Positions 44,992 through 56,089 of a stretch of 64,000 nucleotides of DNA are shown one piece after another. The stretch is from Volutella citrinella (Eukaryota > Ascomycota > Sordariomycetes > Hypocreales > Nectriaceae). A program made the translations under genes and the position numbers. The notes beneath the pieces are model-generated. The model was not told the DNA's origin, did not search any database, and saw only the letters and a list, made by a program, of their open reading frames with translations. The DNA lies in assembly GCA_034401135.1 (NCBI GenBank), contig JAWZSP010000006.1, positions 4,278,001 through 4,342,000 on the forward strand. Direction: 5' to 3'. Position 1 is the first letter of the stretch, and the number at the start of each line of letters is the position of its first letter.

Positions 44992-46012
44992 ATGCCGACC
45001 ACCCAGACGCGACTTCGACAATCTCTTGAGAGGGCAGGCCGAGGCCAAGGCCCAAGTCTGGGACAATGGCTCGAGTTGCCTGGCTATACGCTTGCGAGGT
45101 CGATTGCGCCACTGGGGCAAGATGTGTGTAATCCTGGCTGGAACTGTCCGCCATCTATCGCTATGCTGACAATTCCTCTAGTGGGTGCTCATCGACTGCG
45201 AGCACGGCAACATCGACGACCACAACATGTATCTCCAGATCGGCGCCATCGCCTCCTGCGGCGTGTCACCCATTGTCCGAATAGCCGGCAGCGAGGCGTG
45301 GATGGTCAAACGGGCGCTTGATGCCGGGGCGCATGCCATCATGGTGCCGATGGTCGAGACGAGAGAGCAGGCCGAGCAATTAGTCCGCTTCGCCAAGTAC
45401 CCATCGCAGCGGCATCGTAATGGAACACGAGGTGCTGGTGCCATGTTTGCGCCTACGAATCTGGGCCTCGACGGACGAGAGTACCTCATGCAAGCAAATG
45501 ATGCCGTCATGGTGATTGTGCAGATCGAGACCCGCAAGGCGGTAGAGAACGTGCAGGAAATAGCGGCCGTGGATGGAATAGGTAGGACATGTCACCTTTT
45601 CCACCAGACGATCCTGACGTGTTAGATGTGCTCTTCATCGGGCCAAACGACCTCGCTTCATCAATGGGCTACGTCGCCTTCGACCACGCCTCGATTCCCG
45701 AAGTCCAGGAAGCCACCAAAAAGGTCCTCGACGTGACGCTGGCGGCGGGCAAGTACGCCGGCCACTTTGCCCTCGATGCAACAACAGGTACACCGGGCTA
45801 CGGCTCCCAAGTGTGCGCCTGAGAACATGTTGCTGACTGTTGTTGTAGCTGCGCAAAGATACAAGCAGGGTTTCCATTTTGTCAACTGCGGTGCTGACAT
45901 TGTTGCCTTGACGTCTTCAATGTCGAGGAGCATCCAAGAGGTTAAGGAATTGACAAGAGATGTGTCAGTAGCAAAGGAAGAGGCGAATGGGTCAAGTATT
46001 GGGTATGCCTGA
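44992..46012 (+). CDS. HpcH/HpaI-family aldolase, second copy
   Basis: 285 residues in four exons: 44992-45123, 45182-45581, 45626-45787 and 45849-46012. A metal-dependent pyruvate-type aldolase as at 980-1786, but diverged and with introns. Motifs: WVLIDCEHGNIDDHNM, SPIVRIAGSEAWMVKRALDAGAHAIMVPMVETREQAE, VMVIVQIETRKAVENV with the metal-binding Glu, and VLFIGPNDLASSMG. In its class (4-hydroxy-2-oxoheptanedioate or 4-hydroxy-2-oxovalerate type) the products are pyruvate and an aldehyde or semialdehyde. It sits directly between a regulator and the biotin carboxylase gene, which fits an end step of ring or side-chain breakdown. Confidence 0.88.
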
Positions 46013-46665
46013 GGGCATCAAGATTGTACAGAGTGGTCGACGCCAAGAAGAAACAAGTTCGGAGCCGACTAGAAATGTATGATAGGTGATTCCGTACTTA
46101 TCTGCACCAGGGCAAGCTGGTCTATATAATGCGCACGTGTGTAGCTGGACGTGTTATTGCCACTCGTCCCTCATGAGTGCGGCACTCACAACACAGCGCC
46201 ACCAACTGTCCAATTGAGCCAGATGTCAAGTGACTGCTCCAGACATTCGGATTTAATATCCGATTCGTGAGCCGAGCACCAACCTGTAGGTAGGAATCAT
46301 TGCGGGGTCTTGTCGTGCCCAGAAAGAGTCTCTGAGCCGACACACACGCAGATCATGTCGGATCCGACGCCACTGTTATCTCCAAACTACCCCTCCACAC
46401 CACCCCTCCGTCCTTACTCAATCGGTCGATAAGATTACCGAAATGCATCAGTATGGCAGTTTGGCAGCCGCCTTCCCCGCAATCACGCTAGCCAAGGCCG
46501 GTGAATTGCTCGAGACGGAGCCGACGCAGATTACAAGACTGTCCGATGGTCCGTCTCTTGTTGCGCTGCCACGTTATTGTCCTGCGACATTCCGATCTTC
46601 ATCTTTGATACCCAAGGAAACAAATCCGTTCCAGAATCCCTGCCACTTCCCAGACCCCCAATACA
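46013..46665. other. Intergenic region
   Basis: This is the 3' flank of the aldolase and promoter of the carboxylase gene. An upstream ATG at 46443 opens a frame without family resemblance, judged spurious. No clear operator was seen. Confidence 0.5.
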
Positions 46666-49600
46666 ATGGAACAGCTCAAGGTCCTTCTCATCGCCAATCG
46701 AGGAGAGATTGCTTGTCGTTTAATACGAGCTGCCAAGTACGTGACGCTACCCCCGGAAAGTTGCCCAAGCTGACAGCGTCGCGCACAGGAAACTGAATAT
46801 CCGTACCATTGCCATATACACACAGCCCGATAGCGAATCGCAGCATGTTCTGTCAGCGGACGAGGCGCATCTTCTTAAAGGCGAGCCCCGAGCGGCGTAT
46901 CTAGACGGGTAATGACCAAGTATCCCCACAAGCAGCCAGAATGTTGCTAATACGTGTCCAGTGACCAAATCATCTCAATCGCACAGTCGTCTGGAGCCCA
47001 GGCCATCATCCCCGGATATGGATTCCTGTCAGAAAACACCACCTTTGCTAGAGCCGTGACGTCGGCTGGCCTAGTTTTCGTCGGACCCTCACCCGAGGCC
47101 ATAGAGTCGTTCGGGCTCAAACACACGGCGCGAGAGCTTGCCGTCGCAGCAGGCGTCCCCGTCGTCCCGGGAACACAGGGCCTCCTGGAAACAGAAGAAG
47201 CTGCAGTCTCGGCCGCCAAGAGCCTCGGCTTCCCCGTCATGCTCAAGGCCACTGCGGGCGGTGGCGGAATGGGCCTGTTGACGTGCGCCGATGAGAACGA
47301 GGTCCGAAGCAACTTCCAGACAGTCCAATCAAGGGGAGCGTCACTGTTCAAGAATGCTGGCGTCTTCTTGGAGCGGTTCTATCCCGATAGCCACCACATC
47401 GAGGTGCAAGTGTTTGGCAACGGACAGGGCAAGGCAATCAGTGTGGGAGAGCGAGAATGCTCAATTCAGCGAAGACATCAGAAGGTTATTGAGGAGTGCC
47501 CGAGTCCTTTTGTATCGCTGAGATACCCAGAGCTGCGAGCAAAGTTGACCGAGAGTGCGGTCAAGCTCGCCGAGAGCATCAACTATGGCTCCGCTGGAAC
47601 GGTCGAGTACTTGGTTGACGATCGCTCCGGTGATTACTTCTTCCTCGAGATGAACACCCGCCTGCAGGTGGAACACGGCATCACTGAGATGTGCTACGGC
47701 GTCGACCTCGTCGAGCTCATGCTCCGGCAGGCCGACTGCGAGCTCCAGGGCAAGGGCGGAATCGAAACACAGGAGCTGGAGGCACTCCAACCCCGCCTGC
47801 TGGAGCCCACGGGGCATGCCATCGAGGCCCGTGTCTACGCAGAGAACCCAGCACGCAACTATGCCCCGAGTCCAGGCTTGCTGCAACAGGTCGTCTGGCA
47901 CCAGCGCGAGGATCTGCGCGTCGATACCTGGGTGCGGGAGGGAATCACCATCAGCCCAGAGTACGATCCACTCGTCGCCAAGATCATGTTCCACGCCCAG
48001 TCTCGAGATGAAGCTGTGGCCGGCATGGCCGACGTTCTGGCCAAGAGCGTCGTCTCGGGTCCCCCAATCAACCTCGAGTTTCTGCTCGCCATCATCCAAG
48101 ACGAGACGTTCAAGAAGGGAAACACCATTACAAAGTTCTTGAGCACGTTTGAGTACGTGCCCGCGGCCATCGATGTGATATCCGGAGGCTCATACACGCT
48201 CGTGCAGGACTACCCTGGTCGACCCAGCGTGGGCCACGGGTTCGGCCAGTCAGGCCCAATGGACCCCATCGCCTTCCGTGTGGCTAATTTGCTGGTCGGA
48301 AATGACGAAGGAAAGGAAGGCCTGGAAATTACATTGACTGGGCCTGACCTGCTCTTCCTCGGGGACGCCATTGTCTCGCTCTGCGGTCCCCCGGTCACAT
48401 CGAATCTCGATGGTGTCGACTTCCCTCAGTGGACGAGAGTTCACATCAAGGCAGGCCAACGACTGACAATTGGCAAGCTGAGTGCCCAGTGCCGTGTATA
48501 CATGGCAGTCTACGGTGGCTTCCCGAACGTGGCCCAGTGGTTTGGCAGCAAGAGCACAAACCCCATGGTCAATGTCGGAGGATACCAAGGCCGACACTTG
48601 CGCGCGGGAGACTTTTTGCGCATCGTCGACGTCTCAGACTTACCAAAGGCCGACACAGCGGTTGCCATTCCATCCCATCTCATTCCAAAGTACACCAGCG
48701 ACTGGCACATTCAAGTCATGCCAGGTCCCTACGAGACAGGATACCTCTCCGCTAAGGACATTGACATGTTCTTCTCCGAGTCCTGGCAAATCAGCCACAA
48801 CGCTGCCCGCGGTGGTGTTCGTCTGATCGGACCCCGCCCGGAATTCGCTCGTACTGATGGAGGCGAGGGTGGTGCCCATCCCAGCAACGTGATCGAGTAT
48901 GGTTATCCCATCGGCGGACTCAACTGGACAGGTGACGAGCCTGTAATCTTCCCCGTGGACTGTCCCGACTTTGGCGGATTCATCTGCAGTCTAACTGTCA
49001 TTAAGGCTGATATGTGGAAAGTTGGCCAGCTGCGTGCGGGAGATCGTGTGCAGTTCCATCGCGTGGGCCTCGAAAGCGCACTGGAATGCCGTCGCAGGAA
49101 TGAGGCCTTCATCACGCAGATAGCCGCTTCAGTGCAGTCTGGCTCCTGGGACCAGGTTGATCCTATTGAACATGAGTCTGTGGGTCCAGAGGTCAAAACT
49201 CCCGGACAGGATCTCATCAAGGTCATTGAAGCCACCGAGAGCAGCCCCATGGTCTCGTACCGCGCCGGTGCAGACGACTATGTCCTCGTCGACTACGGTG
49301 TGGGCAAGTCGGACCTCCATTACAAGTGTCGGGCTACAGCCCTGAAGCGAGCACTTGATGCTGCCACAGGAGCTATTTCCGCCAACCTAGCCGGTGGGGG
49401 AGCCATTTACAACACCATCGGGTGCGGGAGCTCGCTGGCCGTCTTCTATGATGGCCTCAGGGTATCAAGAGGTAATCTTATTGCCTACTTGGTTTCCCTG
49501 GAAAGCTCTCTCGGTGATATGAGGTCAACTAAAATCCCTAATCGCCACTTTAAGCTGCCAGTGACGTTCAAACACAAAAAGCTGGAGGACGCAATCGAGC

Positions 49601-50573
49601 GATACGTGGCCAACCAGCGGCCAACCGCCAGCTATCTCCCCGATCCGCTGAAGTTTGTGGCTGAGAACAACGGCATGACTGTTGAGCAGCTGAAACAAAT
49701 GTTTATGGAGTTGCAGTCTGTCGTCATTGGTGTCGGGTTCATCATGGCGCTGCCCCTGAGCATGCCTGCAGACCCTCGTCACCGCATCAGGTCCCCCAAG
49801 ATGAACCCCAGCCGCACTTACACTCCTGGAGGCACTCTATCCTGGGGCGGAGCCGCTATCGCTATTTATCCCGTTGACAGCCCCGGAGGCTACATGCCGA
49901 TTGGAATGACCATCCCCGGGCTCGACATCTTCGGCCTCAAGGCCGGCTTTTCTAAGCAAGTACCTTGGATGTTCCAGGACATGGACACACTCAGCTTTTA
50001 CGAAGTCAGCGAGGACGAGTATGACGCCAAGATGGCGCAGTTCAGATCTGGCACCTACCAGTTCGAGATGACCCCTGGCGAATTTGACATGGCTGCTCAC
50101 AACAAGCTGCTCTCGGACGCTGCAGACGAAGCCAACGAGTTGCAGGCTCAGCGCTCGGTGGCTCAGTCCAAGATGGCCGCGTACGAGCGAATGCTGTTGG
50201 AAGAGTGGCTCGCAGAGCGGCAAGCAGGCGAGACGAGCACCGACGAGCTCCTCGCTCTCCTAGATGGTAAGACGCCTCACTGCACTCCCCAACACTCTCT
50301 TGGGCTGTTTGCTAATCTACCCCACCCACAGATCCCAAGATTGAGCCCATTGAGTCGCCTGTAAACGCCAACGTGTGGAAGGTCTTGATCGAGGAGGGGC
50401 AGCAGGTCAAGGCTGGCCAAACAATCGCCATCCTGGAGGCCATGAAGATGGAGATCAACGTCAACGTGGACGCAAAGCTGGACGGGCTGAAGGTCTCCAA
50501 GATCCTGATCAAGCCAGGTGATAGTGTGGAAAGCGGGAAACCCATTGTCCTCGTTGAGCGACCTACCTCGTAG
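46666..50573 (+). CDS. Biotin-dependent carboxylase, urea-carboxylase-like (BC + KipA/PxpC + KipI/PxpB + BCCP)
   Basis: 1245 residues in four exons: 46666-46736, 46789-46908, 46962-50266 and 50332-50573. Domain order: biotin carboxylase (about 1-455: [68 protein letters not shown]); AHS2/KipA carboxyltransferase half (about 465-770: [41 protein letters not shown]); AHS1/KipI half (about 815-1070: [38 protein letters not shown]); and a biotinyl domain with AMKM. VEHGITE is typical of urea carboxylase. Yeast-type urea amidolyase has an N-terminal allophanate hydrolase, absent here and from the rest of the window. With the LamB-like protein, the KipA/KipI halves make a complete PxpABC set, so an ATP-dependent lactam- or amide-carboxylating system is an alternative to urea. 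Confidence 0.9.
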
Positions 50574-50640
50574 GGGTCAGGGACAGATTAATAATGAAGC
50601 GAAATTAAGATTTTTGTTCAAGAGCAAGTTATTTAAAGGC

Positions 50641-53151
50641 TTAGTAATGCGGAAATGACCAGTCCCACATCCACGATTGATCCATTCCCTGGAGAGCCCC
50701 TGCTGACCCTGCAGCTTGTGGCGGAACCCAGAGATCCGACATGTCGAAAAGCTCGCCCTGTGCTATTCCAGACATGGGATAATCAGACACATGAGCTATT
50801 TGCGGATCGTGACGTAAATGGTTCGGTTCAGCCATATCCGAGTGCAGGCTGTCCCCTCGACCCGCTGGCTGCCTGGGCTCTTCACCAATAGGGGCTGTGA
50901 CCTCGGACTTTGGCGAATTAGTGTCCGGGTAATGGTCCGGAGGCTCCCCAAAGGTGTCAGGCTTCGCAACAGTCTCGTTGAAATCAGGTTCGGCCGGGTT
51001 GGCTATCATAGCATTGGTCTCCGCGGCTGCGATGACATGCATCAGGTCAGTGAGGACTTGAGTCATTTGGCTCCAAACATGAGACTTGAGCTTCGTGCTC
51101 TTGGGAATCTGAATAATCCTCGCCATTCCGCGTTTACTCTGCTGGCCGCGAGCAGAGAGCGGGCTAAGGAGAGCTAGGAGGCCGAGCATTACGCCAGCGG
51201 AGAATGCGTGCACGCCGACGTGGATGGCTGGGAAACCGAACTGGAAGAGACGCAAAAGATCCGGGCGCTGAGCCACCATGGACGTTCTCGTCGCAGAGGT
51301 CCAGCACTGCTGTTGGGCAATGTTTAGAAATGCGCTCGGAACGCCTTCCAGGCCGGTTCGCGACGTCGGCACAGGCGAGTTCTCCCGGGAGGTGATCTGG
51401 GATCTTGGCACGCCACCAATCGAAATCAGCGGCCGAAACAAGAGAATCTGGACATTGTCATACGACACGCGGAGGGTGAGCGCCTGGATGGCAAATACTT
51501 TCCGCAGAGAAGCGTCGTCGCCGTCTTCTGACCCGATGGGAGGGTGAGAGTCGACTCGCAGCTCAGGCGGGATCGACTTCTCCCAGGCTAACAGCCTCTG
51601 GTGAAGTCTCGAGATGAGAGTCCAGAGGTCTTGGGCCCCCTGGTGCTTCGTAAAATAGACCTGACGCATGATGGCTACTGCAATCTTGTACATCTCGGCC
51701 TTGTATCGATTATAGGAACCGACCGTCACAGGCTGAAACTCGCCGTCTTCGCGCTTTTCGAGAGACCCGAAGCCTGGGCACTGTTCCAAGGTTTCCTCGG
51801 TATCGAGTGGCTGGCGGAGGTTGCAGTCAGCCTCGCTGAGCATCGGGGGTGTGCCCCAGGACATGGAGATGAATCTAAGACCCCAGTTAGAGGGGGTGAG
51901 GCGGGGGTGACTCCAGTCGTTTGACTTACCCTGATCCAATGAAGACTGACCACCATACGTACCTCCGGGCTTGTCTCTCAACGGCGTCTATGTTGCCCCA
52001 ATGCGATTCCTGGTTGAGGCCTATAAACTGTGCCGCTCGTATTGTCGTCCCCGTGGTGATGAATGCCGCCCTTGCTTGGCTCTTCCACATGTAGTACGAC
52101 CCCAGCAGGTATGAATACGCAACTGTGTCGACTGTGATGCAGTCCATGGATGGAAGATAGCATCTCTCGGCCGCCAGGACCATGTTGGCGGCGAGGTCAT
52201 CCAAATAGTCCTTCTGGCATACTTTATCTCGCGCATCATCGGAAATAAACAGCGCTCCGTTGATGAGCACAGCCAGCGCAAGAAGTAAGAGAGGTTTCTG
52301 CTGCCGCGAGGCGAGCCCGGTCTCTAGTATGGGTCGCAGCCGGGCTCGCAGATACGGTTCATGGATGACGTGGATGTACCAATGCACCGAGTGTCGGTAG
52401 GAATCGAGGAGTGCCTCGACGATGTCTGAAGAAGGCAAGGAGACGCCAATTAAATCAGCAACTGGGACCAACTCTGATGGCGCTTGGGCTGAGCCGTCGT
52501 TTGGTGAATCGGATGAGGGTAGCGCATCAACCTCGCGCGTCCGACACGAAGCGGCCACCTGGTACTTTTGAAAGATCTGCCGTGTTGCGGTTAGATGATG
52601 ACCCAAGAGGATTATTGTTGGCGCATGCCTTTCCAACGACGTGAAGCGCCGAGGCGCGCTGGTGAGGTGGTACTGCGTCCTCATGCTCTGCGTGGGTTGC
52701 TGTTGAGCCTGGGGTGCTCTCAGGCTGGCGGGTCTGGACATGGATAGGGGAACGTTGTTCGCCTATCTGCCCGGGCTGTCTGGCCTGTCTCGTCTGCCTT
52801 CCCTCCCCATTCTTCTCTTGTCGGCCGTGCCGCGCTTGATAGGCTGCGCTCCTGGGTCTGTTGGATCGCCTGCAGTCCAGTTTGTATCATCAGCGATGCA
52901 TGTCCGGACATATGCATTGGAAACCAGACTGACCAGGTTCGTTCCGTCGCCTCAGTGCACTCTGCGCCGGCTCGCACGCACAATGGGCACGGCCGCTCAT
53001 AGTCGCACTGTCGTCCACGTGTTAGTTTCAGCGCCAGCCAACCAGGAGGACAGGGGCCAATCCTGGCGCGGGATGCGAATGCCTGACGAACCCTTAGTTT
53101 CTGTCGTCGGCATCGGCTGCAGGCATGGCGAGTCCGCTTCAATTCCATCAT
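50641..53151 (-). CDS. Zn2Cys6 transcription factor with fungal-specific domain
   Basis: 736 residues (735 if the second Met is used) in five exons: 53151-53092, 53007-52934, 52869-52674, 52576-51930 and 51874-50641. The zinc cluster uses Cys11, 14, 21, 27, 30 and 37 (CSRCRRQKLRCDYERPCPLC...C), completed only after splicing. Exon 3 is read in the frame giving a polar linker (ESTPGSTATHAEHEDA); its acceptor at 52577-52578 has an ideal CTAAC branch site. The fungal-specific domain includes LLDSYRHSVHWYIHVIHEPYL, QFIGLNQESHWG and RRYVWWSVFIGSG. The C-terminus ends in aromatic/acidic WMWDWSFPHY. It is divergent from the CoA ligase, with GAGCC/GGCTC palindromes between them and before two further genes; probably the controller of that group. 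Confidence 0.85.
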
Positions 53152-53782
53152 GCTGGCGATCAATTGGGATGGGTGCGACGTGCCGGTGGCTCAATGAGTT
53201 GAGAGCCGTGAATCTGGGGAAATCCGGACCAAGGGCTTGCCGACGGCTCAAGTGTTGGGTCTGCGGGGAAGCTGAGAAGCTAAGGCGCCAAGATGATGAA
53301 GCCAAGAGCCGCCGGCTCGTTGTCCCCGCCCCCGCATGGTCGGGCATTCCACCCTGAGATGTCTACTAGTCAAGCATATCGGTCAGTCAGTGACAGTCGC
53401 CAGTGGCTTTCGGTCCTAACCGTCTATATCTCATGGGCTTGGATAAGGAGGAGTTGATCAGCCACGTAGGATCGCGCCAGAGTTGCAGGTGGGGTTGCTG
53501 ATGATAGTATTATCAATCCCTAACCTTCCTAATCCCTCCAACTGTCCGTCCCGGCGGCCGCCTTTACGCGCCCGAGTGGCCCAAATATCACGTGCTAGCC
53601 ATGACATATAATTGGTTCCAGCAGGGTAGAGAGTTTCATCTTGGCTCAGGGGCGATTGTTGTCCTGCGTCAGTGAGAGATAGAGTCGACATACCTGAGCT
53701 TTCATTTCACCCGACTTCAAGACCAGCGGCCATTGGTTCATCGCATGCTAAACAAAGACCACACGTAGTAGGTGTATTCAAG
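53152..53782. promoter_or_regulatory. Divergent promoter of regulator and CoA ligase
   Basis: A 631-bp region with GAGCCG-C-CGGCTC at 53306-53318 and weaker relatives at about 53190-53203 (TGCCGGTGGCTCA) and 53236-53252 (TTGCCGACGGCTCAA). No gene was seen. Confidence 0.6.
53306..53318. promoter_or_regulatory. Palindrome GAGCCG-C-CGGCTC
   Basis: Six-base perfect arms around one base, an everted CCG/CGG pair. It lies 155 bp upstream of the regulator start and 465 bp upstream of the CoA ligase start. Counterparts occur at 55724-55736 and 60452-60464. Confidence 0.55.
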
Positions 53783-55660
53783 ATGACAGCCAAAATGGTC
53801 TACAATGCGAGCGTCGACTATCATCTTCCAGAAATGGATTTGTTGACGCTCATGTTCGGTACGTGCCTGATGCCTTGAAACAATCCTCTCACCCAGTCCC
53901 TCTAATCATAGGCCTCCGGTACAGATTCCGACGAGCTCCCGTCTAACGACGATACCGTGCTCCATGTCGAAGCAAGTCATCCTGACAATTACTTGACCAA
54001 GGCGCAAACAGCTTCCTTTGCACGACGCATTGCGCATATCCTCCGCCACGAATACGGCATTGGCGCCGCCGGGCCCGGCAAGGACGTGGTTGTCTGCATG
54101 TCCTCGGGCCAGGTCCTCCTCCCATCCGCATTCTATGGGACAGTAGCAGCTGGTGCAGTCTACAGCGCCGCGAGCAGCACTTCGACCAGCACAGAATTGC
54201 AACGCCAGATCGAAGATGGCAAGGCCGTCCTGCTTATCACGTCTGCCGACTGCCGCGAGGTGGCTACCGAAGCAGCTAGCAAGGCTGGCTTGTCGTTGGA
54301 CAGAATCGTCATCCTCGATAGCTTCAACGGCAAGAGGCAGCTTCTTTCGAGCACAGGCAGGGACCTGTTGTCTCTTTCAACTGCAGAGCTGCCTTGGGAG
54401 AAGATTACAGACTCTGATGTCCTCAAGAACCGGATTGTTTGTCTCGTCTACAGCAGTGGAACAACAGGGAAACCAAAGGGTAAGCTAGAGTGTATCATGC
54501 GTGGATAGACACGCGGCGAGAAGCATGCCTAATGTCTCTCTAGGTGTAATCATCACACAGGCCAACATGGTTGCATACGCACTCGTCATTTGCTACAGTC
54601 ACCGAGATTTCATGAGCCGCCAGCTCGCGAAAGACCCATCGTTCTCCTTTGAATACAGAACCCTAGCTCACGTCCCAGCAGCTCACATCGCAGGACTGCA
54701 GGGTTACTTCACCCACCCAGCTGTCCATGGTGGCACCGTGTACTGGATGCCCAGGTTTGACTTTACCAAGTTTATCGAGTACAATCGCGGCCTGAGAATC
54801 ACCATGTTCTTCACCGTTCCCCCAATCTATCTCCTGATCGCCAAGAGCCCCCAAGTGACGGATCACTTCCGGACGCTCTACCACGCCATTGCCGGCGCTG
54901 CTCCCATGGGCCTTGAGCTTACCAGAGCTGTTGAGAAGAAGCTTGGCTGCACCGTCTCGCAGACGTGGGGCATGAGTGAGACGACGGGCAGTCTCACCCT
55001 CCAACCCTGGGACGAAAAGGACGACACGGGATGTGTTTCGGCGATTCAACCAAACATGAAGCTGCGAATCCTTGATGAGGAAGAGAATGATGTCCCAGAT
55101 GGGCAGCCTGGTGAGTTGGCGGCCCAGTCCCTGACGGTTAGCCCGGGTTACTGGGAAAATCCAACGGCCACGGCAGAGGCCTTCACCAAGTGCGGCGGCT
55201 GGTTCAAGACTGGCGATGTGGGACTCCGCAGAGACGGAAAGTTTTACATCGTTGACCGCAAAAAGGTACGTCGAGTATTGGAATCTACAAAAGGGGCTCC
55301 GATGGCTGACAGGCGCGGTGTTAGGAGCTCATCAAATACAAGGGTCTTCAGGTCGCCCCGGCTGAGTTGGAGGCGCATCTCCTGACTCACGAACTGATCA
55401 TGGACGCGGCTGTCATTGGCGTGCCGGTGCCGGGAGAAGAAGGCAACGAGGTGCCCCGGGCATACGTGGTGGCGGACCAGACGAAGCTGCCCGAGACTGA
55501 AATCAAGGCGTTTGTCAAGCGCGAGCTCGCTTCGCATAAACAGCTACGCGGAGGCGTTGTCTACGTCAAAGCTATTCCCAAGAGCCCCACGGGGAAGATT
55601 TTGAGGCGGGAGCTCCGTGAGCTGGCCAAGCGAACAGACACTCGGAAGGCTAGACTCTAA
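53783..55660 (+). CDS. Acyl-CoA synthetase, 4-coumarate-CoA-ligase-like, PTS1-terminated
   Basis: 562 residues in four exons: 53783-53858, 53925-54479, 54544-55265 and 55325-55660. ANL-superfamily enzyme that activates a carboxylic acid with ATP and CoA. The P-loop YSSGTTGKPKGVIITQANM, TWGMSETTGSLTL, WFKTGDVGLRRDG, DRKKELIKYKGLQVAPAELE and PTGKILRREL with the catalytic Lys are all present. The protein ends ARL, an accepted peroxisomal signal, as in other fungal aromatic-acid and fatty-acid ligases. The substrate is likely an aromatic or medium-chain acid. Upstream it shares palindromes with the adjacent regulator, the next permease and the acyl-CoA dehydrogenase, consistent with import, CoA activation and dehydrogenation of one acid. 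Confidence 0.92.
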
Positions 55661-55723
55661 GTAGATAGAAGATAGTTACTGCTAGATGCAGCGTCGGCTG
55701 CGAGGGTGCATCAGTATAAGCGT

Positions 55724-55736
55724 GAGCCGGCGGCTC
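55724..55736. promoter_or_regulatory. Palindrome GAGCCG-G-CGGCTC
   Basis: Perfect six-base arms, 354 bp upstream of the permease ATG. It has the same arms as 53306-53318, with only the central base changed. Confidence 0.55.
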
Positions 55737-55975
55737 GGGGGAGGGGTTGGGGTGGTGACATCTGCCGCGCCGGCCACCGGCTCGTTGCTCGCTTCAATAT
55801 TGCGGGGTTCATCTAGGGACCCGATGAGCTAGAATAAGATCAATACTAGTCAATCCAATTCAAACTGATCTAGACCCAAAGTCCGGGGCATTGTGGTATT
55901 GTCTTCCCCATGGGGAGAGTGGAGCAAAGACAGGTCCAGCATGGGGATTAGACATGGATGGTCTCTATAAAGGTT

Positions 55976-55981
55976 TGGTCG
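55976..55981 (+). promoter_or_regulatory. TATA box of the second Dal5-type permease
   Basis: TATAAA about 109 bp upstream of the ATG at 56090. Confidence 0.45.
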
Positions 55982-56089
55982 CTGATGCTCAAATCGATCT
56001 CCTTCTCCATACAGAGGCAATCCCACACCTCTTAGATAGCCCTTTCTCATCACTTGTTCCCAAAGCCTACGCTGCTAAGCATTCTCAGC

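Larger units (their letters stand above)
55661..56089. promoter_or_regulatory. Promoter of second Dal5-type permease
   Basis: Contains the palindrome at 55724-55736, a GGCCACCGGCTC half-like element near 55771-55782, and a TATAAA box at 55976-55981, about 109 bp upstream of the permease ATG. Confidence 0.6.

Noticed and set aside
46443..46796. Possible upstream start of the carboxylase at 46443
   Set aside because: Its frame has no resemblance to biotin carboxylases; the ATG at 46666 gives the expected [13 protein letters not shown] start.
47461..48099. 212-codon open frame on the minus strand
   Set aside because: Antisense shadow of the biotin carboxylase domain, with no motif of its own.
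46666..50573. Annotation as urea amidolyase (DUR1,2)
   Set aside because: The allophanate hydrolase/amidase half is absent from the protein and not encoded nearby, so only urea-carboxylase-like is supported.
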